DNA from: Gigaspora rosea | Lineage: Eukaryota > Glomeromycota > Glomeromycetes > Diversisporales > Gigasporaceae | NCBI GenBank assembly: GCA_003550325.1 | Contig: QKWP01000425.1 | Coordinates: 56,823 to 120,822, forward strand | Length of the DNA: 64,000 nt | Direction: 5' to 3' | Shown: positions 53,690-64,000 of the stretch, piece after piece | Position numbering within the stretch: position 1 is the first letter of the stretch | Layout of the letters: each line of letters starts with the position of its first letter | The notes under the pieces: model-generated | What the model was told of the DNA's origin: nothing | The model's input: the letters and a program-made list of their open reading frames with translations, nothing else | Database searches by the model: none | Made by a program: the position numbers and the translations under genes

Positions 53690-54429
53690 NNNNNNNNNNN
53701 NNNNNNNNNNNNNNNNNNNNNNNNNNNNNNNNNNNNNNNNNNNNNNNNNNNNNNNNNNNNNNNNNNNNNNNNNNNNNNNNNNNNNNNNNNNNNNNNNNNN
53801 NNNNNNNNNNNNNNNNNNNNNNNNNNNNNNNNNNNNNNNNNNNNNNNNNNNNNNNNNNNNNNNNNNNNNNNNNNNNNNNNNNNNNNNNNNNNNNNNNNNN
53901 NNNNNNNNNNNNNNNNNNNNNNNNNNNNNNNNNNNNNNNNNNNNNNNNNNNNNNNNNNNNNNNNNNNNNNNNNNNNNNNNNNNNNNNNNNNNNNNNNNNN
54001 NNNNNNNNNNNNNNNNNNNNNNNNNNNNNNNNNNNNNNNNNNNNNNNNNNNNNNNNNNNNNNNNNNNNNNNNNNNNNNNNNNNNNNNNNNNNNNNNNNNN
54101 NNNNNNNNNNNNNNNNNNNNNNNNNNNNNNNNNNNNNNNNNNNNNNNNNNNNNNNNNNNNNNNNNNNNNNNNNNNNNNNNNNNNNNNNNNNNNNNNNNNN
54201 NNNNNNNNNNNNNNNNNNNNNNNNNNNNNNNNNNNNNNNNNNNNNNNNNNNNNNNNNNNNNNNNNNNNNNNNNNNNNNNNNNNNNNNNNNNNNNNNNNNN
54301 NNNNNNNNNNNNNNNNNNNNNNNNNNNNNNNNNNNNNNNNNNNNNNNNNNNNNNNNNNNNNNNNNNNNNNNNNNNNNNNNNNNNNNNNNNNNNNNNNNNN
54401 NNNNNNNNNNNNNNNNNNNNNNNNNNNNN
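53690..54429. other. Assembly gap
   Basis: 740 N characters. T-rich sequence on one side and A-rich sequence on the other suggest a homopolymer or repeat break. Confidence 0.99.
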
Positions 54430-55784
54430 TATTAAAAAAAAAAAGTTAAAAAAGTTAAAATAATAAGTTTATATTAAAAAAAATAATAAAATAATTTTAA
54501 AACAATAATATAATAATTTAATTAAAATAAAATAAAAATAATATAATTTATTGATACCTTAATTAAAAATTTATTTTATAATAATATTTTAAAAAATGTA
54601 TATAAATTTATAATTTTAAATAATTTGTATAATATTAAGTTATTAAACTTTTGGTGCTTTTATTTTTAATAAAATATTGTATTAATTTTATATATTTATT
54701 TAATTTATATTTTAAACTAGTAATACAAATTAATAAAAAATTTTATTAATTAATTAATCTATTTAGCTAATTAGTTAGTTATCTAATCAATTAATTTCTA
54801 ATTAATTAATTTATTAATTAATGCTCCGGACACATACCGGTTTCCGGTTCCTAGTGATATAAATTTTAATTCGATTTTTTTCTTTATAAAAATATCTATA
54901 ATAATCACCATTGTTATAATCACTATTACATAAATTTGGTATAAATAAAAAATATATATATATACGTATATATTATTATTCTATACAATAATATTAAAAA
55001 TATATTAATTATTGTAATAAAAATTAGTAGTAAAAATTTGTAAGTAAATTAGTAAATTTATTAGCAAAGACTATTTTTTAAAAAATTGATTTATTAATAA
55101 CTTATATTAACTATTTTTTTTAGTAATTTATATATCAAACAATTTGTCTTATCTAATAAAAGAAGTTATAATTTAAAATATTAAATTAGAACTTTTTTTA
55201 ATAAATATGTAAACAAAAAGTATTAATTTTATAAAAATTTTTTTAAATTATTTTTTTGTTTTATTAAATTAATTATTTAATATACAGATTGTAAAAAAAA
55301 TAACTAGTAAATAAAATAAATTAAAGGGCTAAGGATATAAATTTTATAGTAAAAATCAGTAGGCATGTGACTAGTTACCTTATATAGTAAGTAGAATCTT
55401 ATGTACTTAAATTCTTAAAAAAAACTATATAGTTACTGATTGAAAAATACTCATATCTTATGATCTATCAAGCTGATTTACTACCATTAAAATTAAAAAA
55501 TTAGCTCTACAACTTTAATTAAGCAATATAAAGAGTTACTTAATAAAAAAATACTTTTATGTAAGCAAATGAGATTCCTATACTATAGAAAAAACATATG
55601 AATTTCAAATTGTTTATTATAAGGTTTATCATTTTTTATTCCCTTTAAAAACAATTTACTACTTAATTTTTTAAATTTATTTTTTGTTAGCAAGTTTAAT
55701 AATAAACAATATATATATAAAAAAAATAAAGTCATATAAATCTTTAATAAAATATATATATATTTGAAATTATAATATATGAGT
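54430..55784. other. AT-rich DNA after the gap
   Basis: Almost pure A/T with short TTAATTAA-type palindromes. A short CCGGTTTCCGGTTCC patch at about 54838-54853 may be a remnant of a transposon end. No gene. Confidence 0.65.
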
Positions 55785-56015
55785 AAATATATTTATCACC
55801 TCATACGATACACTTTATATGTCGCTCTTCCAATCAAATTTCAAGATCAGGTGTAATGTTATATGATCAAAAAATTCAAAACAAACGTTCGTTTTGTCTA
55901 TAACTTAAAATTGAGTATATGAACTACTCTTAGGATTCTAACAAAAAAAATTCCTTGCAAAATATTATTATAAAACCTTCTTCTTGACTATACCCACAAT
56001 CTATACCTTACTGTA
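55785..56015. repeat. Second copy of the 5410-5640 repeat
   Basis: Same orientation and similar over its whole length to 5410-5640, and again directly upstream of LINE sequence. Confidence 0.65.
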
Positions 56016-56129
56016 ATCCTAACTAATGAAAAAATGTGTCATTTTAATTGTTTTGATTTTATATTACACCTGATTTTATGATCTGTAGCAGGTGTGACAA
56101 TATCGCACATGCAATGTATAAATTATTTT

Positions 56130-59100
56130 ATAATATATAATATACTTAATTTATTTTTAGATCATAGTCGAGAGATCATTACAGAACCTGAAGACATTAT
56201 GCAGCATACAGAAAAACATTTTCAAAATCAGTACAAAAGAAGAAATGCAAAGCCAAATCACATGTCTCAAGCATGGATAGAAACTTATAAACCTTTAAGT
56301 TTTATAAAAGAGAGTTGGTATAAGGACCTTCTGCAAGAAATATCTGAAGAAGAATGAGACCAAATGCTAAGTAGCTTAAGTTTAAAATCGGCACCAGGTA
56401 CTTCAGGAATAAGTTATATTCTAATTAAGAAAGCAGGTAGCAAAATATATGCTATTTTTAGAAACTTTGCACTAGCATATATACAAACCGGTTTAATACC
56501 AATTAAGTGGAAAGTGGCTCAACTATATGCAATACCCAAAAATGAAAATTGGGGTACAATCTCAATAATATAAGGCCCATTGCGCTTTTAGAAACTTTTA
56601 GAAAATGTGTCACAAAAATCTTCACAATGCGTTTCTCAAAAATTTTTAAAAAAAATGCAGTGCTAAGGGGATTCAATTTTGCTGGACTTCTGGGTTGCTC
56701 AACAGAAGCTCCTATACATATTCTAAATTCGATTATAGGAGAGACATTGGAAAAAGGAAAAGAGCTTTGGGATACTCTTGCATGACATGCAAAAAGCCTT
56801 TGACTCAGTTTCATTAGAGATGCTAAAAAAAGCTCTTACACGACTAAAGCTTCCAGCTACCGCAATTAATTTTATTTTAGCCCTCTTTGGTGAATATTAG
56901 CTAAAAATTATTACAGCTTTTGGACTTAGCAATAGTTAAAGGCCACAAATGGAATAGACTAGGGCGAAGTAGTATTACCTCTGGTCTGGAAAATTTTTTA
57001 CGATCCACTTCTGTGTTATGTGCAAAAAGAAACCAATCTGGGCTATGATCTGAGTCTAGGTAAAAATGAAGCATACTCTAGGAATTATTCAACTCGATGT
57101 GCTGCAATTGCTTACACTGATGATACAACATAGGTAGCCAGTAACAAGCAATAGTTAGAAGCGACAATAAAGATTGCAGAAGAGTTCTTCAAGATAAATA
57201 ATATTAAGATCGATCCTAAAAAGTCTAAGTTAGTAATATTTAATACAAGAGAAAAAAAGTCAATCTTTTTATTACAAAACAAAATTGTAGCAGAAGGAAA
57301 AGGTACCTTAGTGCGATTTTTAGGTGTCTGGTTGAATCAGAGCAAAAATAAGAAGCTCATCAAAACAAAAGCGAAATGGATTATACAACAATTTTGTAAA
57401 ATGTTATATCATAAAAAACTGATGCTTAGCCAATTCTCATACATTAATAACATGTGTATTCTTCCTAAATTGGACCACATATTACAAACAACCAATCTTT
57501 TACGAAAGAATTTAGATGAAATCCAGCAACCGTTCTTAAGACTAGTGAAAAACAAAATAGAGTTCGCACGTTCAACAAGTAATTGCCTAGTTATACACAA
57601 AAATTTAGGCAACTATAAGAAGCTTAGCGACGAAATTTTTACAAAAAAATAACAGGCCTCATATATAAGTTAAATAGTATAGAAATTGAGTCAAATATTA
57701 CAAAAAAACATATAACGCAAGGTTGGTTTCTAGCAGCGCTAAATAAAAGATCTCCTAAAAAGTCAAACATAGTAACTCTAGAGAAATTATGGAAAGGCAA
57801 TTTGGACTGCTCAATTTGTCTTAAAGCAAAAGAGAGAAATCTCGAAATAACACTTACGGAAGACACTATCACTTCAGAAATTTCCATGGTCAAAATAAGG
57901 AGTTTAATATCACCAAAAAGCTTTTACCGATTATACAAGCATATAAACAAATTTAGTCTGACATATATTGGTCAATTAATCAATTTCGAAAGGAAAAAGA
58001 TAATTACTTGGCAACAACTAAAAAAAGTCTTAGGCCTTTCAAGTCAAGGAAAGAAAGCTTTTTGGTTCGCAGAATTAGAAAGAAAGATAATTATAGATAC
58101 AGACACAAGAGAAATTTTAGCAAGCCTTAATGTGCCAGAACCGAATCTACTAGCTCTGGAACTCAAAAAAAACCTTACTTCAGAAGTAAAGGACTGGGTT
58201 GTTTTTAATGGTAATAGGAACAACCAAGAATATGGCAGAATAACTCAAAAGGGTAAAAAAAAGTGCTTATTGAGCATTGGGGTGACAGTTTATCTCAAAA
58301 GTCATCAAACGTTTGTATTGTTAAATGTGAAGGCTGTCAAACCAGTAAAGAAAAAAGTAAAGGCATATATACAAGTTGGATCAAGAAGAAAAATATCGTA
58401 GGGGTGCTTCCAAGGCCGTATATAAAAAAAAAATGTAAATTCCCAGTAGACTTAAATATGGTTTCTGGTATAAGAAAAAAGAAAAGATTATTTCAAAAGA
58501 ACAATTTTTCAGTAATATTAGCATAGTTAACTGTCTTGAAATAGAATTAATTTTGAAGGAGAAGCTAGAGAATGAAACAAGCATCTTTTAGTAAATAGTT
58601 TTAGAAAAATTTAGATAGGAAATATGAACATTTCATTTTTTATACAGACGGTTCTTTAGTAAAGAGTTTGGGTAATAATGATCCCTATTGCACGATGGGA
58701 GCTGGGTAGGTTCAAATAAGTGACACAGAGAAAGAAATTTTGGATACAATATCAATTAAAGCGTTTCAATGGCCATCATCAACAAAGGCAGAACTCATAG
58801 CAATATGGACCACGCTCTTAACAATTCCAAGTGATACAGAAGTTATAGTATACACAGATAGTGTGATAGCAATCTGTGCAATTGAATTAAGATTCTCTTT
58901 TGAATCAGCAAGAAGGGCGCTAAAGCGGTCTAATTTTCTTCTGACAGAAAAAATTGTAGATTTAATAAAAACCAAAAACATTATCCTAGAGCTCAATAAG
59001 GTTAAAGGGCATAGCAATAACAAATGGAACAACTTGGCAGACAAACTAGCAAAGAAAGGCTGTGAAGCATCAGAAACAATTCAAGTAGAAGTAGAAGGGA

Positions 59101-60215
59101 GTTCAAGATTCCAAAGTGTCTTATTTTGGAAAAATTGGCTAGTAGAGATGCCGCCTTGAGCTTTCATCAAAATACTCAATAACATGTATATAGGTGCTGA
59201 GTAGCATTGATCACAAAGTTTGTGTAGTACAGTACAAAACGATAGTTACAATGACAAGAGCTGGTTGATGTTTTGGAAAAAGCTCAAGGAAGTAACCGGT
59301 ATACAAGGTTTATCAACTAGAAGAAGTAAAAAAGCCTGTTTCATTATCAAATGCCTGTTAGAAAATCTGCCTCTTCTTGACTTACTAAATAAGAGAAGAC
59401 CAGACCTATATGAATCTTCAAATTGTTTAAGCTGCAATACAGATACCAAAAAAGTACATGATTATTTGGCTGAATGTAAAGCCTATGAAATTTCATAGTG
59501 GAGTATTCAATCGGTATTAGCAGAATGTGCTTGGAACAATTTGTCAAAAGATGTTCAGAAACGATTGTTCAAACAGGAGTTGTTAAATCTAATTTTTAGA
59601 GAAAAGCACGAGAAGATAATTAGTGTATGAAAAGGTTTGATTAAGGGTTTGTTTTGCAACAAGACTCAGAAAAGAATTCAAAAACAGCTCCGCTCTAACA
59701 AAATAACGAATCATATTATTGAAGATGTTCTAAACATAACGTGGAACAGTCTTTTTGAAATTATTTGGAAAGACCGTTGTCAGACAGTAAATGAATGGGA
59801 GGAAGAAAGTGGTATTGTACGCAAAGAAAAACAAAGGAAAAAGGCCAGACACAAGGGGGAAAAAAAGAAAAAAGATGAAAACAAAACTTCAAAAGGACAA
59901 AAGAAACAGAAAAAAAAAAGGTTTCAGAAAGACTAAAAATGATAGCGAGTATGGTAGAAGAAGGGATGTTAGGCTTCATCGAGAGGAGTAAAAAGCCCTT
60001 TTGGTATGTTACTGATGGGTCACCACCGAAACCTGTTTCGTTAGAAAAACAGTGTGACAGGGTACACTTAGGTCCTTTTTAGAAACCCGAGTGGTATTAG
60101 ACTTATATGAGAAAGAACCAAATATTCTGTAAAATGTATTTTAGTATAGTATTCTTCTGTTTACTCGCAAGTATCTAGTAGTCGTCAAAAAATAAAAAAA
60201 AATAAAAAATTATTT
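56130..60215 (+). pseudogene. Second degenerate LINE: reverse transcriptase, RNase H, zinc-knuckle tail
   Basis: Starting with REIITEPEDIMQHTEKHF, the translation shows LSLKSAPGTSGISYILIKK (56370), NNIRPIALLETFRKC, MQKAFDSVSLEMLKKAL (56790) and the catalytic YTDD at 57113-57124. RNase H follows: TDGSLV near 58644, TKAELIAIW, VYTDSVIAICA and VKGHSNNKWNNLADKLAKK. Then come a C-x2-C...H...C motif (CLSCNTDTKKVHDYLAEC) and a very basic C-terminus near 59830-59930. Stops at 56355, 57131 and elsewhere and at least four frameshifts show decay. The endonuclease domain is missing, so it is 5' truncated. It is less decayed than the first LINE and is not closely similar to it, so two LINE lineages are present. 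Confidence 0.85.
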
Positions 60216-60570
60216 TTAAATAAGTTTTATACATTTGCTATAAAGTTAATATTATTAATTAATTAATATATTAAAAGAAGTTTATATTATTTTACTAATA
60301 ATTATTTCAAAAATATTATATTTTATTAATATTTATTTTGCTAATAAGCTTATTTTTACAAATAATTAACTTATAAACAAATTTATTTTATAGATAGTAA
60401 ATTTCCTTATTTTATTAATAGGTTTGTTTATAAACTATACTATTCTTAACTCTAATTTTTTTTAATATTAAGATAAAACAAGACTTATATCTTATATTTT
60501 ATTAATTATATAAATATAATTGGGATAAATTTGTTACACCTGTGATATGTTGCACGATTTTATAGACAAA
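60216..60570. other. AT-rich stretch between LINE and retroelement
   Basis: No gene. A TTACACCTGTGAT word near 60534 resembles the end words seen at 4733 and 56068. Confidence 0.5.
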
Positions 60571-61640
60571 AATTTTTTTTTTTTTTTTTTTTAAGCTTTA
60601 TAGCCGTCTGATCTTTATTAGCAAATTATATAAAAAGCTACATAATTTAATAAACTAATTGTAGAGACCGAACTAAGCCGGCTATCCGAATTGGTGCCCA
60701 ACTTTGGCTACTGCACTGAAATGGTTTGCTCATACTCAAGCGACGGTCTTCCCCATCAGCAAGAAGTATAGCACCGCCTGGCTTCAGAAAACCAACCACA
60801 GAATCCATTCCACCTAAAAACTTCTTCTCTGAGCTTCTCATAAAGAAGAATAAAAAAATGGAAAAGATTAAAGGGGGGACAATACCTAAACGACTAACCA
60901 AATAACCAACCAAAAATACAACCAAAAGAAAGAAATAGAAAAAGAAAAACCAAAGAAAAAGCAAAGAAAGAATAGAAACTGTAGATGCTAACACGTCTAG
61001 CATAAACGATAAAAATTATATAATACTACAAGACTAATGTCTATCGGTGTATTATATGTACAGATATATAAAAAAAGAAAAACGAAACTAAAAAAAAGAT
61101 AAGAAATTTTTCACGTGCCCTCCAGATCCAACCACGTCATTTATTGTTTATTTGTATGTAGCGACCAAATCCACACGTGACAGCGCCAGTCCTGATTCGG
61201 ATCATCCCAATTCGGAAGGAGTAAACACTGCCGATCTTTTGGAGGGGGTAAGCTAGGATTCCTACTTTTTGGCGAAAATTTCGAAAAAATCCAAAGGGAA
61301 GTATGACGATACTCAAAAGAAATTTAAAAGAGTGAGTGCAGTTGGAAAAACTCAATTTTTTGTTGTTCCCCATTGTTTTACCACAGGAAACTTCGTCGAC
61401 GGAAGAAAACTTTAATTTCCACCAAAATTTCTCGTACAAGGACTCCACCTTCTGCCAGTTATCTTGTAAAAGTACGCTTTTGGCTTGCATATCAAATATA
61501 TAAAGGAGTCACCGGAAAGTTAGTTGACCTTTATAAAAACCGTTTTCTTGTGTTATTCTACTATACATTAAGTAGGCAACTCTCCAACAAAAAACTTCTT
61601 GTTTTTCTTCCGTTGGTAATTTGGTTCGAGTGATCGTCAT
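60571..61640 (-). mobile_element. Polyadenylated retroelement, copy 3
   Basis: On the minus strand it ends AATAAAGATCAGACGGC and an A run (T run at 60571-60591). The block at 61200-61260 (CTTACCCCCTCCAAAAGATC on the minus strand) is shared with copies 1 and 2. A 118-codon frame (61003 to 60647) ending FLKPGGAILLADGEDRRLSM has a very hydrophobic start created by a T-rich tract and is not supported as a host gene. Confidence 0.5.
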
Positions 61641-61740
61641 AAAGAGTTACCAATTTCCATAGACAAAAATTTTATTTTTTAAAAATTTAAAATTTTACTT
61701 AATAAAGTATAAAATATATATAAAATAGCACGTCATATAA

Positions 61741-61788
61741 GGGGGCTTTCAGAGATCAGCTGATTTCAGAGAGAGTGGGTGGGTCAGC
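61741..61788. mobile_element. Orphan terminus of the TTA-type family
   Basis: GGGGGCTTTCAGAGATCAGC followed by TGATTTC and GTGGGTGGGTC resembles the conserved terminus plus C/G tract. No partner end was found nearby. Confidence 0.4.
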
Positions 61789-61920
61789 TAGTGTTCTGCA
61801 AGAACCGGACCAGGCGGGTATTTTTGAAGATCTGGATCCGGTCCGGAAACCGAACCGGATCTAAATTAGGGTCTGTCTCTTTATAACTAAGATTCGGTTC
61901 TGATCCGGATCTGAAGCTTA
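61789..61920. mobile_element. Orphan hAT-like terminus
   Basis: TAGTGTTCTGCAAGAACCGGACC followed by repeated GATCCGG/CCGGATC words is typical of the hAT subterminal style in this window. The other end was not found. Confidence 0.4.
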
Positions 61921-62202
61921 AAAATCTAAAGTGTAGTTTTTTTATAAAATCTCTCTTATACATGACATTGTAACCACATCTTTTGCAAAGCGCAATAAAT
62001 TAGTGAGATTTTATTAAAACCTATGTAAGAGACCCTGTGTGGTTTATGTGGCAACCGGTATTTTGACTTTCCAACAAAAGTTCATGCCTATTTTTATTTA
62101 TTTAGCATTTGATGTAACGTTACTTTTGAAAAAAAATATATAAATTTCGACATCAATTGTTATTGTTCACTCATCAGTTTTCTTGATAATTTTTTCAACT
62201 TT

Positions 62203-62388
62203 ATGTCAACTGATTACACTCAAATAGAAGTTGGTAAAATCAATGAAACTTATATAACTGAGCCAATATTCGGTTCTATAAATTGTAACAAATATATTCT
62301 GGGTCATCTAGCTTTATTTCAATCCCGCATGGTGGTCGTTTATTTTCTCCTGAAATACCAGATAGAAAAAAAAATCTTTCAAGTGTAG
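62203..62388 (+). other. Short unassigned reading frame
   Basis: 61 codons from MSTDYTQIEVGKINETYIT with an ATG in ordinary upstream context. A shift near 62320 would extend it through IPHGGRLFSPEIPDRKK and KFNDLNTQESLL. The protein-like composition suggests a decayed gene, but I do not recognise it. Confidence 0.25.
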
Positions 62389-62786
62389 TAAAATTTAATG
62401 ATCTTAATACTCAAGAGAGCTTGCTGATAAATTTTTTCTATTCATTGCTTTTTTTATAGTTTGTTTCTGTAGTTAGTGCCGTAGCATTGATGTCTATTGT
62501 TTTTTTGGCATCATCATAATTGGTACTTTTTGGTTGTCGACATTATTGGTATCTTTTAGTCTTCATTGGCATCATTGTTATTAGTGCATTTTGGTCAAGG
62601 TATGTTCTTTCTTTCATCATTTTCCAGTTTTGCTATTCACTGGAATCGTCGTTGTTTATTGAGTTTTTTTTTTTTGGTTTTGCCATTTTGCAGGTATCTT
62701 GTGGTAGTTCATCTGTTAACTACAGCTTTACTGTTACTAAAACACTGATTTTTAGTTCATTTCACAACCCTAATGTACGGCAATAA
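62389..62786. other. T/G-rich low-complexity stretch
   Basis: Words like TTGGTATC, TTGGCATCATT and TCGTCG resemble the tract at 9240-9560. The 88-residue hydrophobic frame here follows from that composition and is not supported. Confidence 0.5.
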
Positions 62787-62937
62787 GGGCAGTGTCATTA
62801 ATCACCTGATTATTTTTTATCAGAGGCCTACCCCCCTCCCTCTTTCTTAATATATAAATAGTCAGGTTCCTTATATATAATTTCACTTTTTTTACCCCCT
62901 CCTCCCCTAAAAAATCATCTGATTTTTGTCACTTCTC
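62787..62937. mobile_element. Compact TAA-type MITE, 151 bp
   Basis: The ends GGGCAGTGTCATTAATCACC and, reversed, GAGAAGTGACAAAAATCAGA are flanked by TAA (62784-62786 and 62938-62940). Both ends carry a C/G tract just inside. It is essentially the two termini of the family with little between them. Confidence 0.8.
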
Positions 62938-64000
62938 TAAGGATTCGGACTAGGCTAGTGATTAAAAATTCTCTTAATTAGAGATATGTATATGCTTTGC
63001 ATCATTTCTTAACTTATTAATTGACTAACGTCATTAATAAAATTGCAATTGGCATAAAATTAATACCGGTAATTATTTATTCTTTATAATAATTTTATTC
63101 AACAAAAAAATAATCCTGCAATTTTTCTTGAAAAAATCTAGGCTAAAATTTTTTTTTTTGTAGAACGCAAAGCCCAAGCCTGTTATTATGTGAAGTGAGC
63201 GATTTTGGTCTCGCTCATCCTGTTGCAATAACTTTTCTTTTATTTGCTTGCTATAAGGAAGACAACTATAGGTGCAGGAATATGATTGGTGACATAACCC
63301 TTTTTACATTTCGATAGCTATAACTTTAGATATGACGATATATCAAAAGAACTTCAACTCACATATGCCGTAACAACTTGCATAGGCCGTAACATTTGCA
63401 TGTGCCATAACAATTGACATGTGCTGTAATATTTAATATTCACTTTAGCATTTAATACATTGTATTTCAATAGTTGAAATATAATATATAACTTTATTTG
63501 CATGCGCTATAACAATTGACATGTGTTGTAATATTTAATATATGCTATAGCATTTATTTAAATATTTGACATGTAATATATAATTTTTATTGTATAATGC
63601 AAATTCTCGAAGAAAAATAATTTAATGGACTTTTTTTTTAAAGGGTCTACCTCTCTGCTAGCACATTTCATGATGAAAACATTTTGCTTTTGCCCTTGAT
63701 TATATAGTCCCATACTTCATTGAAAACAGTGCCACCTTTTCTAATTTTTTTTCATGGAAGATCACAATTAGTTTTTGATTCTGATTGTGTAGATTCTAAT
63801 GATAGAAGCACCAGAATTTGTTTCAATTAAAGACACATTGCACACTTTATAATTTAATTTATTAAAAGTTTTTATTTTAATTTTCATATGATCTATTTAT
63901 TTATTTTTTGTTAAAAAGGATTTATTTTTTTAATTTTCGTACGATTTATTTATTTTTCATTAAAAATAAGCTTTTTATTTGACATTATATATATTATATA
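62938..64000. repeat. Gene-free end of window with imperfect GTAACA/TGACATGTG repeats
   Basis: Between about 63360 and 63580 imperfect copies of GCATGTGCCATAACAATTGA and TGACATGTGTTGTAATATTT alternate. The rest is AT-rich. No gene was found. Confidence 0.5.

Noticed and set aside
60647..61003. 118-residue frame with an apparent signal anchor
   Set aside because: The hydrophobic start is a T-rich low-complexity tract inside the polyadenylated retroelement, and the frame is not kept in the other two copies.
62520..62786. 88-residue membrane-protein-like frame
   Set aside because: It is T/G-rich low-complexity sequence without a recognised family, and the composition alone explains the hydrophobicity.

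Overview
The window looks like accessory nuclear DNA of an arbuscular mycorrhizal fungus of the Rhizophagus irregularis type. The assignment is an inference from three things: the strongly AT-rich composition, the style of the few host-type genes (a tyrosine-kinase-like protein kinase, a long Sel1-repeat protein, a long TPR protein, a BTB/POZ fragment), and the dense set of LINE, hAT, MULE, Tigger and MITE insertions. No rRNA gene, tRNA gene, CRISPR array or bacterial operon was seen. There are assembly defects: single N bases at 5670 and 13274, and a 740-base N gap at 53690-54429.

Layout. Positions 1-17085 are built around an old LINE on the + strand (endonuclease pieces from about 3190 and 5676, reverse transcriptase and RNase H to about 17085). 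It was cut apart by a LINE 3' tail, a palindromic MITE, a 6.3-kb hAT-ended insertion and a TTAA MITE; several insertions still carry exact target duplications and the LINE frame resumes across them. Positions 17690-18480 hold an AT-rich satellite. Positions 18507-25757 look like a decayed 7.25-kb copy of a transposon whose transposase has a DD-E arrangement; it also holds a BTB gene fragment. Positions 25879-29678 are a complete but inactivated MULE with 56-bp perfect inverted ends. Positions 31522-38160 are a Tigger/pogo element into which two hAT-ended elements carrying satellite arrays have inserted.

Positions 39084-46349 are the only gene-like island: a kinase (-, one 81-bp intron), a Sel1-repeat gene (-, one frameshift) and, divergent from it, a TPR gene (+, one in-frame TGA). 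The short Sel1-TPR interval carries a motif repeated three times. Downstream lie a 970-bp giant palindrome (46686-47655), a kinase 3' fragment triplicated in tandem (48195-53100), and inside its third repeat an apparently intact 3534-bp transposon (49455-52988) with a 730-residue transposase. After the gap come a second degenerate LINE (56130-60215), a polyadenylated retroelement copy, and small MITEs.

The most interesting system is the 3534-bp element. It has a TTA target duplication proven against two neighbouring unfilled repeat copies, and a DD-E transposase with a C2H2 finger that I cannot place in a named superfamily. Its termini (GGGxxxTGTCA, a palindromic TATCAGCTGATA-like core, then a C/G-rich tract) are shared by the decayed copy and by at least four non-autonomous elements with TTA/TAA duplications in this window. 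A second unusual feature is a pair of hAT-ended elements whose interior is a tandem array of roughly 300-bp units, each made of two palindromes; the same unit occurs outside hAT ends elsewhere in the window.
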